Below are positions 13,674-22,435 of a stretch of DNA of 47,413 nucleotides, piece by piece. A model generated the notes under the pieces. It was given only the letters and a program-made list of their open reading frames with translations, ran no database searches and had not been told where the DNA came from. The position numbers and the translations under genes were made by a program. How positions within the stretch are numbered: the first letter of the stretch is position 1; the number at the start of each line of letters is the position of its first letter. The stretch comes from Amycolatopsis vastitatis (GTDB lineage Bacteria; Actinomycetota; Actinomycetes; Mycobacteriales; Pseudonocardiaceae): NCBI RefSeq assembly GCF_002234595.1, contig NZ_NMUL01000084.1, positions 1-47,413 on the forward strand, given 5' to 3'.

Positions 13674-15047
13674 TCAAGCGGCCCGGCGCAGTTCCGCCGT
13701 CCGCTCGTGCACGGTCATCGGCAACCCGCCGCGCACCCGCAGCGAGAGCATGGCTTCGGGCTCGACGCGGTAGCCGGGCAGCTTGCGCAGCCGCAGGTCG
13801 CGGGCCACCATCGCGAGCACGAACACCGCCTCCATCACCCCGAGGCTGTTGCCGATGCAGAACCTCGGCCCGGCGCCGAACGGAATGTAGGCGTAGCGCG
13901 CCGGCCGCTCGGCCGCGGTGAACCGGCCCGGGTCGAAGCGCTCGGGGTCGGTCCAGAACTCCGGGTGCCGGTGCAGCGTGTAGGGCACGACGACGACGTC
14001 GGACCCGGCCGGCACGTGGTACCCGCCGATCTCGTCGTCGGCCTGCGCGACCCGGGGCAGCAGCCACACCGGCGGGTACAGCCGCATGACCTCTTCGACG
14101 ACCGACGCCGTGTACGTCAGCTTCCGCAGGTCGTCGTGCCCGGGCAGCCGGTCGCCGAGCACCGCCACGGCCTCGGCGTGCAGCCGCTCGCCGACCTCCG
14201 GGTGCTCGTCGACCAGGTGGAACGCCCAGCCGAGGGTGCTCGCCGTGGTCTCGTGCCCGGCCAGCAGCAGCGTGATCAGCTCGTCGCGCATGCGTTCGCG
14301 CGAGGCGCCGTCCCCGGAACCGGAAGCGATCAGCCGCGACAACACGTCTTCGCCGTTTTCGACCGGCTTCGCGAGCCGTCGCTCGACGAGCTCGTCGGCG
14401 ATCCGGCGCAGGTCGTCGCGCGCGGCCCGGAAGTGCAGCTGCTTCTTCAGCGGCACCCACTGCGGGACCATGCTCAGCGTGACCGCCTCGAACATGGCCT
14501 GGTCCTGCACGGCCTCGAACGAGTGGCCCAGGGTGTCGTAGCCGCCGAGTTCGGCGTCGAGGAGCGTCTTGCCCAGCACGCCGAGCGTCAGCCCGGTCAT
14601 CTCGTGCAGGATCTCGACGGGCCCGTCGTGCGCGGCCAGCCGGCGCACCAGACTGTCCACTTCGGACGCCACCACGGCGGCCTGGCGCGCGATCCGCTTG
14701 GGCCGGAACACCGGCTGGATGGTCCGGCGCTGCCGTCGCCAGGTCTCGCCGTCGCTGGTGAGCAGGCCGTCGCCGAGAGCGCGGCGGGCTTCCTGCAGGC
14801 CGATGCCCTTGTGGTAGTTGGCGGCGTTGTCGGCCAGGACGTGCTTGGCCAGGTCCGGGTGGTTGACGAGGTACATCGCCTTCGGCCCGATGGCGATGCG
14901 GACGACGTCGCCGTAGTCCTCGGCGTTGTCGCCCATGAGGGCGAGCCGGTCGGTGAACAGCTGCTTCAGCAACCGGATGGTCGCCCGGCGCGGCGGCCCG
15001 GGCGGCGCGGTGCGCGCCGCCCGGGCTTCGTGCGAGGGGCCGGTCAT
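13674..15047 (-). CDS. cytochrome P450 (E7-like)
   Basis: A 457-aa P450. The I-helix oxygen-activation motif is LLAGHETTAS (~265), the ExxR motif sits in VVEEVMRLYPPVWLLPR, and the haem loop FGAGPRFCIGNSLGVMEA supplies the Cys ligand near residue 400. No signal peptide or membrane helix is seen. The fold resembles class II-like bacterial P450s with a CYP102/CYP4-like helix set. The ATG overlaps the UnbU stop (ATGA). It is likely to oxidise the polyene or enediyne core intermediate. No dedicated ferredoxin or reductase is present here. Confidence 0.95.
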   Translation of the reverse strand: MTGPSHEARAARTAPPGPPRRATIRLLKQLFTDRLALMGDNAEDYGDVVRIAIGPKAMYLVNHPDLAKHVLADNAANYHKGIGLQEARRALGDGLLTSDGETWRRQRRTIQPVFRPKRIARQAAVVASEVDSLVRRLAAHDGPVEILHEMTGLTLGVLGKTLLDAELGGYDTLGHSFEAVQDQAMFEAVTLSMVPQWVPLKKQLHFRAARDDLRRIADELVERRLAKPVENGEDVLSRLIASGSGDGASRERMRDELITLLLAGHETTASTLGWAFHLVDEHPEVGERLHAEAVAVLGDRLPGHDDLRKLTYTASVVEEVMRLYPPVWLLPRVAQADDEIGGYHVPAGSDVVVVPYTLHRHPEFWTDPERFDPGRFTAAERPARYAYIPFGAGPRFCIGNSLGVMEAVFVLAMVARDLRLRKLPGYRVEPEAMLSLRVRGGLPMTVHERTAELRRAA

Positions 15048-16036
15048 GCCGCGACAGGCTTCTCGTCGTCGGCGGGCGGGGCGAGTTCGAGCTTGGCCTT
15101 CTGCGCGGCCTGGTCGGCTTCGAACTTGATCCGCGCCTTGTTCGAGAAGTGCAGGGCCCACAGGAAGGCCCCGCGGATCAGGCACACGGTCGCGGTCGCC
15201 AGGAACAGCCCGTAAGCCACGTGCACGGCGGTGAAGAAGCCGTACGCGAGCCCGACCCCGGCTCCGAACGCGAACTGCGAAACCGGCTTCGACGGCGACG
15301 TGCCCGGGTCGGTGACCATGTAGTTCGTGTAGAGCACGAACGCGATCCCGGTGGCCATCCCCAGCGCGCCGGGGATGGCGGTGCCCCAGATGACACCGCG
15401 AAGGACGGCCTGGACCACGAAGAAGATCAGCCAGCCCGCGACCAGGAACATCCGGCCGGTGAGCATCGCGTTGAGCATCGTGCCCGAGAACAGGATGATG
15501 CCGACGATCAGCCAGCCGACCCAGGTGTCCACCTTCTCGCTGAAGTGGTACGGCGGGGCGATGCTGGCCCACGGGAAGACCAGCAGGATGACCGCGATGC
15601 CGAAGTTCGACGGGTTCATGTAGTGCCGCATCCGGCCGTACACCGGCGCCTGCAGCACCCACTTCGCGCCGACCGCGACCACCACGCCGAAGACCATGAC
15701 CTGCCAGCGGTCGTTGACGTAGGTGAGCATGTTGAGCGCGAGCCCGGTGATGTGCGCCGGGAACAGGAACTCCACGAGGCCCCTGAACCCGTTGCCCCGG
15801 AACCGCACCTCGCGGTGGGTGACCCGGGCGTTGATGGTCTCGAGCGTGATCTCCGTGGCGTACGCGGTCGCCAGCGCGAGGAACGGGTACAGCCACGGCT
15901 GCTCGAAGCCGAGCACGGTGTAGCCCAGGATGTTGAAGATCGTGATGGAGATGGCGAACCGGCGCAGCGCGGTGACGACCTTGTTCGTCCGCTTCGGTGG
16001 CGCACTGTCCACTTTGGTCAGAGTCGGGGTGGTCAT
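15044..16036 (-). CDS. unbU: UnbU-like integral membrane protein (E5)
   Basis: A 330-aa polytopic membrane protein with about eight hydrophobic helices between residues 25 and 290 and a charged cytoplasmic tail. The segment MRHYMNPSNFGIAVILLVFPW and the later TGIAFVLYTNYMVTDPGTSP resemble NqrB/RnfD-type flavin-linked membrane subunits, the relationship recorded for UnbU proteins of enediyne loci. The Pro-Gly-Thr-Ser segment is the position where RnfD/NqrB attach FMN through a Thr. The gene sits between unbV (4 nt apart) and the P450 (overlapping), matching the conserved E3-E4-E5 order. The exact reaction is unknown; electron delivery during core formation is plausible. Confidence 0.9.
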   Translation of the reverse strand: MTTPTLTKVDSAPPKRTNKVVTALRRFAISITIFNILGYTVLGFEQPWLYPFLALATAYATEITLETINARVTHREVRFRGNGFRGLVEFLFPAHITGLALNMLTYVNDRWQVMVFGVVVAVGAKWVLQAPVYGRMRHYMNPSNFGIAVILLVFPWASIAPPYHFSEKVDTWVGWLIVGIILFSGTMLNAMLTGRMFLVAGWLIFFVVQAVLRGVIWGTAIPGALGMATGIAFVLYTNYMVTDPGTSPSKPVSQFAFGAGVGLAYGFFTAVHVAYGLFLATATVCLIRGAFLWALHFSNKARIKFEADQAAQKAKLELAPPADDEKPVAA

Positions 16037-16040
16037 GACG

Positions 16041-18014
16041 TCACATCGCTTCCTTCGCCGTGGTGCCGAGCTGGTAGGAGTGGCAGCCGGGTTGCAGCTT
16101 CAGGTCCTGCGTCCGCAGCTGCCCGGACCGGTCCCGCCACTGCAGGTGCACGTCGAGCGGGCCCTCGACGTCCTGCCCGAGGCCGATCTGGACGTCGAAG
16201 CTGCGGCGGCCGGCCTCCCCGCTGCTGCCGTCGACCCGGCCGAGGTACTTCTTGCCGTCGGAGGTCGTGACCGTGGCCTGGGCGCCGATCGCGGGCGGGC
16301 CGGCCGCGGGCAGCGGGCCGGGTGCCACCGGGGCGTCGGTGGTGAGCTTCAGCTGCAGGTACTTTCCGGGGTTCGGGCTGTCGTTGTGGTAGAAGATCGG
16401 TTCCTCCCACTGCCGCGCCACCGCGAACTCGGGCAGGCCGTCACCGTCGGTGTCGCCGACGGCGATACCGCGGGTGGGCACCGGCACCGCCAGCCCCAGC
16501 TGGGGCGCGAGGTCGGTGTACCGGCCGTCCGCGCTCTTCGCGAAGAAGTGCAGGGTCTGGTCGCCGGCGATGTCGTCACCGGCGCGCGCGTTCGGCCACC
16601 AGAACGGGTTGGACAGCAGGCCGTCGTTGGCCGTGGCCAGCTCCTGCAGGTTCGGCCAGCGGTTGACCTGGCCCTTGACGAACCCGGTCGCCTGCGCGAT
16701 CTGGTTCTCACCGCTGTTGTTGAAGTCCTCGATCTTGACGTCCCAGCCCCAGCCGGACCACGCCGTGCCGTTCTCGGCGCTGTCGTCGTGGAACGGCGCG
16801 ACCCCGTCGTGCAGCTGCTTGCGCAGGTCCTCGGCGTTCTTCGCGGTGTTCATGAACTGGAAGTTCGACTCTTCGATACCCCACGACGTGGTGATGTTGC
16901 TGACGAACAGGTCGTAGAGGCCGTCGTGGTTCAGGTCGCCGAAGTCGACGCCCATCCCCTTGAACGAGTCGTTGCCGAGCACTTTCGACTTCGGATCCGT
17001 GACGCCGCGGACCCCGGTGACCTCGCCGAAGTTCACGTGCCCCGGTGTGGACTTGTTGTACAGCATGTGATCGTGCCCGAAGTCGTTGGCGATGTAGAGC
17101 TCCGGCAGGCTGTCGCCGTCGACGTCGGTCGCACTGGAGGCCAGCGTCCAGCCCGAACGCGCGCTTTCCGGGATGCCCTGGGAGGCGTCGGCGTACCGGG
17201 CGCTCGGGTTCGCGCCCGCGGTGGCACCGGTCCAGCGGAAGATGTACTTGGCGCCCGAGTTCTTCGCGTGCGACATCGACTGGTTCATCGTGATGCCGCC
17301 GTCGGCGTTCGGGTCGAGGACCTTGCTGTCCGGGAAGTAGTTGCCGACGAAGATGTCGGTGTGGCCGTCGCCGTCGAAGTCACCGGTGGTGACGGAGTCG
17401 GTGTTCCACATCGGACCGCTGTACTTGCCGTCCGGGCCGCGGTGGTCGCCCGGCACCAGCTCGGTGGGCTGGAACGCCGAGGCGTCGAACTTCGTCGCGG
17501 TGGCCTTCTGCAGGAACAGGACCGGGGTGCGGCCCCAGTAGTAGGCGAGCACGTCGGTCCGGCCGTCTTCGTTGAAGTCACCGGGGACGCAGCCCATCGG
17601 CGCCATGTAGTCCCACGTCGGCAGCGCCGGCGCGGGGTCGAGCGCGAAGGGGGCGTAACGCGGGCCCGAGTCCGGCGCCGGCGTGATGACGACCTGGTCG
17701 CTGCGCGGGTCGACCAGGCAGAGGTCGTCGGCCTTGCCGCTGCCGCTGATGTCGTTGAGCGCGATCGCGGCACCGACCGAGGAGATCCACGCGGCGATGT
17801 CCTTGTACTGCTTGTTCACCGTCCGGATCGACTGCGACTTCTTCGCCGCGGGCAACGCGATCGTCATCGGGGTGAAGTGGAACTTGCTCGCCATCGAGTC
17901 CTGCTCGGCGGCGGAGACGCTGGGCAACCGCGCGACCAGGAACAGGCCGAGGATCAGCACCAGCGCCACGATGCCCGCCAGCTGCTTGCGCAGCCAGCCG
18001 AAGGTCGCGGTCAT
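16041..18014 (-). CDS. unbV: UnbV-like FG-GAP repeat protein (E4)
   Basis: A 657-aa protein with an N-terminal signal-anchor helix (residues ~12-30, IVALVLILGLFLVA) and at least five FG-GAP/EF-hand-like loops: GDFNEDGRTD, GDFDGDGHTD, TDVDGDSLPE, GDLNHDGLYD and GDTDGDGLPE. These suggest a calcium-bound beta-propeller outside the membrane. The C-terminal part (GRRSFDVQIGLG, then the QWRDRSG strand) matches the ASPIC/UnbV domain. The start overlaps the UnbL stop (ATGA). UnbV is part of the conserved enediyne cassette; its biochemical role is not known. Confidence 0.92.
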   Translation of the reverse strand: MTATFGWLRKQLAGIVALVLILGLFLVARLPSVSAAEQDSMASKFHFTPMTIALPAAKKSQSIRTVNKQYKDIAAWISSVGAAIALNDISGSGKADDLCLVDPRSDQVVITPAPDSGPRYAPFALDPAPALPTWDYMAPMGCVPGDFNEDGRTDVLAYYWGRTPVLFLQKATATKFDASAFQPTELVPGDHRGPDGKYSGPMWNTDSVTTGDFDGDGHTDIFVGNYFPDSKVLDPNADGGITMNQSMSHAKNSGAKYIFRWTGATAGANPSARYADASQGIPESARSGWTLASSATDVDGDSLPELYIANDFGHDHMLYNKSTPGHVNFGEVTGVRGVTDPKSKVLGNDSFKGMGVDFGDLNHDGLYDLFVSNITTSWGIEESNFQFMNTAKNAEDLRKQLHDGVAPFHDDSAENGTAWSGWGWDVKIEDFNNSGENQIAQATGFVKGQVNRWPNLQELATANDGLLSNPFWWPNARAGDDIAGDQTLHFFAKSADGRYTDLAPQLGLAVPVPTRGIAVGDTDGDGLPEFAVARQWEEPIFYHNDSPNPGKYLQLKLTTDAPVAPGPLPAAGPPAIGAQATVTTSDGKKYLGRVDGSSGEAGRRSFDVQIGLGQDVEGPLDVHLQWRDRSGQLRTQDLKLQPGCHSYQLGTTAKEAM

Positions 18015-18994
18015 TTCTTCTTCCCTCCGTGGGTCAGCACTTCTTCGGCGATCCGCTGCCGCCAGGTTTCGAAGGCCGGGACGTCGTCGCCGTCGACGAC
18101 GACGGCCGGGCGGACCTCCTGCGTGATCGCGGCGGCCCGCTCGGCGGGCAGACCGCAGATCGCGCGGGTGGCGACCTCGGTCTCCGGGAGCAGCAGGCCC
18201 GCGCGCACCCGGGCTTCGGCGGCGAACGCGCTCCCCTGCGCCAGCTGCCCGTGGTGGATCCCGGCCCGGTCGACCAGCTCCTCGAGCTCGGCGGCCTGGA
18301 CCCCGCACGCGTAGGTCGAGGCCAGCCCCACACCGGCGTAGAGGTCGCCGTGGCGCGACTCGGGAAACTCTTCGATCGTCTTGGCCACCAGCGAGACGTC
18401 GGTGCCGCAGACGAACCACAGCGCCCGGCCGATGCCCTGGTCGATGGCCCGCAGCGCGTAGCCGTCGTACCGCTTGTCCGGCCAGGGGAAGCCCTGCTCC
18501 TGGTACTGCTCGCGGACGTAGGAGTCCGTCTTGAAGTACGCCTGATGGAAGCCGTAGCCGTCGAGGACGAGCCAGCGCAGCAGCGGGTCGAAGGCGGCCG
18601 CCTTCGGCCAGGCGAACCGCGGGATGCGCGCCATCGCCCAGCCGACCCCGACGTAGATGATGTAGTCGTGCTTTTCGCCCGGTCCGGTCAGGAATTCGGC
18701 GATGTTCGTGCTCTTGCCGAACGGCAGCCCGTCGAGCACGCCGTAACCCATTCCCGCGCCTTCGTAGGCGAAGCCGCGGAACTGCGGCGGAATGCGGTCC
18801 AGCCATTCTCCTGCCTGCTCGGCCGAGCGGGCTTCGACCGCGTGCGCGTAGCCGAGGAGGAACTTTTCCCCGACCGTCTCGAGCAGTTCTTGAGCGGCCG
18901 GGCTCTTCCGGTGGAAACCGCGCTTGACCAGCGATGTCTCCGAGATGTCCGGTGTCAGGATGCGCCGCCTCAACGCGCGCCAACCATTGCCCAA
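18011..18994 (-). CDS. unbL: UnbL-like DUF1702 protein (E3)
   Basis: A 327-aa DUF1702 protein recognised from PPQFRGFAYEGAGMGYGVLD, WLVLDGYGFHQAYF and DQGIGRALWFVCGTD. No signal peptide or membrane helix is evident. The start is TTG at 18994, chosen because GGGGGAG lies six bases upstream; the nearby ATG (18987) and GTG (18999) are out of frame. It leads the overlapping unbL-unbV-unbU-P450 run. DUF1702 proteins are present in almost every known enediyne locus, but their reaction is unknown. A paralogue lies immediately upstream. Confidence 0.9.
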   Translation of the reverse strand: MGNGWRALRRRILTPDISETSLVKRGFHRKSPAAQELLETVGEKFLLGYAHAVEARSAEQAGEWLDRIPPQFRGFAYEGAGMGYGVLDGLPFGKSTNIAEFLTGPGEKHDYIIYVGVGWAMARIPRFAWPKAAAFDPLLRWLVLDGYGFHQAYFKTDSYVREQYQEQGFPWPDKRYDGYALRAIDQGIGRALWFVCGTDVSLVAKTIEEFPESRHGDLYAGVGLASTYACGVQAAELEELVDRAGIHHGQLAQGSAFAAEARVRAGLLLPETEVATRAICGLPAERAAAITQEVRPAVVVDGDDVPAFETWRQRIAEEVLTHGGKKK

Positions 18995-19099
18995 CGCACT
19001 CTCCCCCTTCGGGTCGAATAAGGTTTGGTTCAGCTCTTCATTGCTACGTTCACAGATTCACGGGCCGGCGGTCTACTCCACGGTTGCGTGCGATCACTT

Positions 19100-20095
19100 T
19101 CAGCTCGCGCGCAGACCGGCGGCCGGGCGGAACTCGGCCCGGATACGTTCCCGCCACAGCTCGTAGGGCGGCTGCGGCCCGTCGTCGCCGTCGGCCCGCT
19201 CGGTGCGGTCGGCGAGGTCCTGAGCGCCCTGCACGGACAGGTCGGTGAGCACACCGGCCGCGAGGTGGGTGTGGGTGGGGACGTGACCCGAGTACGTCCG
19301 CGCCTTCACCGCGAACACCACACCGAGCGCCAGCTCGTCGAAGTACTCCCCGGCCGCCCGGCGCAGCCGGGCCAGCCCGCGCTGGTCGGTTCCCCCGGCG
19401 AACGTCGCGGCGAGCCCGATCCCGCTCCACAGGTCGGTCCGGCGGTGTTCGGCGAAGCGCCCGGCCGCGGCGGCCACGGCGTCCGGGTTCCCGCCGTGGA
19501 TGAACCACAGCGCGCGGCCCACGCCCTGGTCGAACGCCCGGCCGAAGTACCCGGGACGTCCCGCCCACGGGTAGGGCACCGGTTCGGCCTGCTCGCCGAC
19601 CCACTTCTCCGTGTCGAAGTAGGCGCGGTCGAAGCCGTAGCCGTCGACGGCCAGCCAGCTCATCACGGGGTGGTAGGCCACGCCGGTCAGCTCGGGCAGG
19701 ATGTTCTTCCACAGTGGACGCGGCAGCCGCGCCATCGCGAAGCCGATGCCGATGTAGGTCAGGAAGATGTGCGGGCGCCCCGGCCCTTCCAGCAGGGCGC
19801 GGGTGCGGTCGTGACCACCGCCCGGCATGGCGTCGAGAATGGCGTAGCCCATCGTCGCGCCCTCGTAGGCGAACCCGCGCTGCTCCGGCTCGACGAGCGC
19901 GAGACGGCGCTCGATCTCCCAAAGCGAAGCCCCTTCGACGGCCCACTCGAACCCGCACACCACCGCCTGCGGGACCGCCTCCAGCCGGGCCGTCGCGTCG
20001 GTGTGCGTGACCGGGAAGCCGCGTTCGGCGAAGCCGACGGAGGCCAGTGACGGCGCCAGCACGCGTTTGCGCAGGACACCCAGGAAAGTCGACAT
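19100..20095 (-). CDS. second DUF1702 protein (E2/E3 paralogue)
   Basis: A 331-aa homologue of the neighbouring UnbL, sharing RGFAYEGATMGY, AVDGYGFDRAYFDTEKW, DQGVGRALWFIHGG and a matching DLWSGIGLAATFAGG block. The ATG at 20095 is preferred over the ATG 13 codons upstream because AAGGA sits six bases before it. It is 25 nt after the AraC gene and 105 nt before unbL. Nine-membered enediyne loci often carry two DUF1702 proteins (E2 and E3), as far as I recall, so the pair may form a hetero-oligomer. Confidence 0.87.
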   Translation of the reverse strand: MSTFLGVLRKRVLAPSLASVGFAERGFPVTHTDATARLEAVPQAVVCGFEWAVEGASLWEIERRLALVEPEQRGFAYEGATMGYAILDAMPGGGHDRTRALLEGPGRPHIFLTYIGIGFAMARLPRPLWKNILPELTGVAYHPVMSWLAVDGYGFDRAYFDTEKWVGEQAEPVPYPWAGRPGYFGRAFDQGVGRALWFIHGGNPDAVAAAAGRFAEHRRTDLWSGIGLAATFAGGTDQRGLARLRRAAGEYFDELALGVVFAVKARTYSGHVPTHTHLAAGVLTDLSVQGAQDLADRTERADGDDGPQPPYELWRERIRAEFRPAAGLRAS

Positions 20096-20120
20096 CGGAA
20101 TCCTTCGTTCGTCGGGGTTC

Positions 20121-21047
20121 TCAGGCGACGGCACGCAGGTGCGACCGCTGGGCGGGCACCATCCGCTGCCCGGCGGGTGTCTGGCGCGAAGCCAGGGTGA
20201 TGGCGACCGGCGGATCGGTCAGGGACGGCGGGTGCAGCCGCAGCGTGGTTTCGGACGGTTCGAACTCCGTCACGGTCGCCAGCGACGACGCGATGGTGAA
20301 GGCCGGGCCGGCCGGCACGCCGCGCACGGCACCGTGGTCGGCCACCGCGATCACCGTCCAGGTGCCTTCGGGCACGCTGTCGATGGTCAGGTCGGTCGAC
20401 AGCGCGTCCGCCACGCCGCCGAAGGCCACGGGCCCGCTCTGCGGCACGGCGTCGGCGAACACGCCGACGAGCACGTTGGCCGGCGCGGCGTCCTGCGGCA
20501 TCCTCAGCCGCACAGTCAGCCGCCCGCCGCCGGGCGGCAGCGACGGCCGCGTGCTGCCGGCCTCGCGCAGGGACCGCAGCGACGGCAGCCGCCGGAAGTG
20601 CGCGGAGTGCGCCACCAGCAGTTCGCCGACTTCCGGCTCCCGGTACTCGGTCGGGGTCATCCCGACCGAGCGCAGGAACCGGCTGGTGAACGTACCCACG
20701 CTGCTGTACCCGACACTGCAGACGATGTCCGACACCGTGAGCGACGTGCTCAGGAGGAGCCGCTTCGCTTCGAACAGCCTCACCGCGGTGAGGAACCGGC
20801 CCGGTGTCACCCCGGTCGCCTTGGCGAAGATCCGGGAGAAGTGGAACGGGCTCACGTACACCTCGGAAGCCAGGGCCGACAACGTGATCGGCTCGAAGTA
20901 CCGCTCGAGGATCAGTTCGATCGCGCGGAGCACGGCCGGCTGAACCGCCTTGCCCCTGGCCGGTTCCGCCTCCCAACCGCCTCGCTCCACACCTGCCGAC
21001 GGCTCGGTCCCGCCGGAACTCACGGACGCAACCGATCGTAAGATCAT
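20121..21047 (-). CDS. AraC-family transcriptional regulator leading the polyketide locus
   Basis: A 308-aa regulator. Two AraC helix-turn-helix units occupy residues ~38-135 (LSALASEVYVSPFHFSRIFA, then VSDIVCSVGYSSVGTFTSRF and GMTPTEYRE). The C-terminal half is beta-rich with carbohydrate-binding-like strands (GTWTVIAVADHG) and may sense a ligand. It is the first gene of the minus-strand run, 25 nt before the DUF1702 gene, so it may activate its own operon. A similar protein (HTH plus the same type of C-terminal domain) is encoded at 30856-31599. Confidence 0.9.
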   Translation of the reverse strand: MILRSVASVSSGGTEPSAGVERGGWEAEPARGKAVQPAVLRAIELILERYFEPITLSALASEVYVSPFHFSRIFAKATGVTPGRFLTAVRLFEAKRLLLSTSLTVSDIVCSVGYSSVGTFTSRFLRSVGMTPTEYREPEVGELLVAHSAHFRRLPSLRSLREAGSTRPSLPPGGGRLTVRLRMPQDAAPANVLVGVFADAVPQSGPVAFGGVADALSTDLTIDSVPEGTWTVIAVADHGAVRGVPAGPAFTIASSLATVTEFEPSETTLRLHPPSLTDPPVAITLASRQTPAGQRMVPAQRSHLRAVA

Positions 21048-21552
21048 CAGTCCAACCTCGAATTCCTACCGACGTCAATTTCCCTCGCCGCCAGGTAAGT
21101 CGCCGCGTCTCGCGGGCCAGTGGACCTCCGATGGAGGGCCGAAAGAGGGTGCCGCGCCCCCCGGACGGCGCCGGTGCGGACGTCCCGGGCGCGGATGTGC
21201 GGAATGCACACCCGTTGTGTGCGCGACGAATGTGACAGTGCGGCCGACCGGTGCACGCGGCGAGTGAGAGCGGCCACATCCGGCTTTCCCGCCGCCGACG
21301 GGAAGATCGGGACCTGCGGTTTTACCCCGGGACACCGGTTCGCCGGGCGTGCGGGGCGCCCGGCTCAGGACGTGCGGCGCGCACGGGACCGCCCGGAGAA
21401 ACACAGCTCGACTCTGGTGGACGGTTCACTGGCTGCGGTACCGCCGCGTCTGTCACTGTCGAAAACGGACAGGCTCAGGGCCGGCAATCCGGCCCACACG
21501 GCTTCACTGGGGAGCTCGAGAAATCGCAGCGGGAACACTGGAGGCGCCCGGC
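21048..21552. promoter_or_regulatory. 505-bp divergent intergenic region between AraC and SARP genes
   Basis: No convincing gene is seen in it. It must hold the promoters of the polyketide operon (leftward) and of the SARP gene (rightward). Visible elements are a TTGACG at about 21073-21078 on the minus strand upstream of the AraC gene, an inverted repeat GCACAC/GTGTGC (21206-21211 and 21217-21222), and a repeated octamer TTCACTGG at 21425-21432 and 21503-21510. None is assigned to a regulator. Confidence 0.5.
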
Positions 21553-22389
21553 ATGTACTCCGCGAAAAACCTATCGGACGATCTGGCCGTGGTGCCGGAC
21601 CGGCCCGAGCAACCACTCGGCAGCGACGTCCGGTTCACCGTCCTCGGCCCGCTCGCCGTGGTGCGCGACGGCGTCGACTACGCCCCGACCACTCCGAAGC
21701 TCCTTCAGCTGCTGGCCCTGCTGGTCCTGCGGCCCGGCAAGATGGTGCACGGCGACGCGATCGCCCAGGAGCTGTGGGGCAACAAACCACCGCGCACCAT
21801 GCGAACCACCATGCACACCTACGTCTACCACCTGCGCCGGTGCATCGAGGAGCACGGCCTCGACGACGGTCTCGACTCGATGCTGGTCACCAAGGCACCC
21901 GGGTACGTCTTCCGGATCGACCCGGCCCAGGTCGACGTCTTCCGCTTCGGGCAGCTGCAGCAGGAGGGGCAGGAGCTGCTGCGCCAGGACCGGCACGCCG
22001 CGGCCGTGGAGCGGTTCCGCTCGGCGCTCGACGTGTGGACCGGGCCGCCGCTGGCGAATGTCCCTTCGGGACCGATGCTCCTGCCGTACACGGTCGAGCT
22101 GCTGGAGCAGCGGCGCACCACGATGCACATGCTCTTCGAGGCCGAGATCGCCACCGGGCACCACCGCGAGCTGATCGGGGAGCTGCGTTCGCTCACGGCG
22201 GGCAACCCGCTCGACGAAGCACTGCACGGCCAGCTCATGCGGGTACTGGGCCGCAGCGGCCGGCGGTCGGACGCGATGGTCGTCTACCGCACGCTGCGGA
22301 AGCGGCTGAGCGAAGAGCTCGGCGTCGAGCCGTGCGCCGACCTGCAGCTGCTGCACCGCGACCTCATCTCCGAGGGCGACCACCACTGA
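21553..22389 (+). CDS. SARP-family transcriptional activator
   Basis: A 278-aa protein with an OmpR-type winged helix (VRFTVLGPLAVVRDG, then LLALLVLRPGKMVHGDAI and MRTTMHTYVYHLRR) followed by the bacterial transcriptional activation domain (VDVFRF onward to VYRTLRKRLSEELGVEPC). That is the minimal SARP architecture, typical of pathway-specific activators of antibiotic loci. The ATG at 21553 has GGAGG eight bases upstream; a 68-codon in-frame extension is probably not translated. It is divergent from the polyketide operon and 46 nt before an HxlR gene. It is likely to activate the enediyne-type locus. Confidence 0.92.
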   Translation: MYSAKNLSDDLAVVPDRPEQPLGSDVRFTVLGPLAVVRDGVDYAPTTPKLLQLLALLVLRPGKMVHGDAIAQELWGNKPPRTMRTTMHTYVYHLRRCIEEHGLDDGLDSMLVTKAPGYVFRIDPAQVDVFRFGQLQQEGQELLRQDRHAAAVERFRSALDVWTGPPLANVPSGPMLLPYTVELLEQRRTTMHMLFEAEIATGHHRELIGELRSLTAGNPLDEALHGQLMRVLGRSGRRSDAMVVYRTLRKRLSEELGVEPCADLQLLHRDLISEGDHH

Positions 22390-22435
22390 TCCTCGCCGGC
22401 CGGACCGACCTGCCACACGCCCGAAGTGAGGACCG

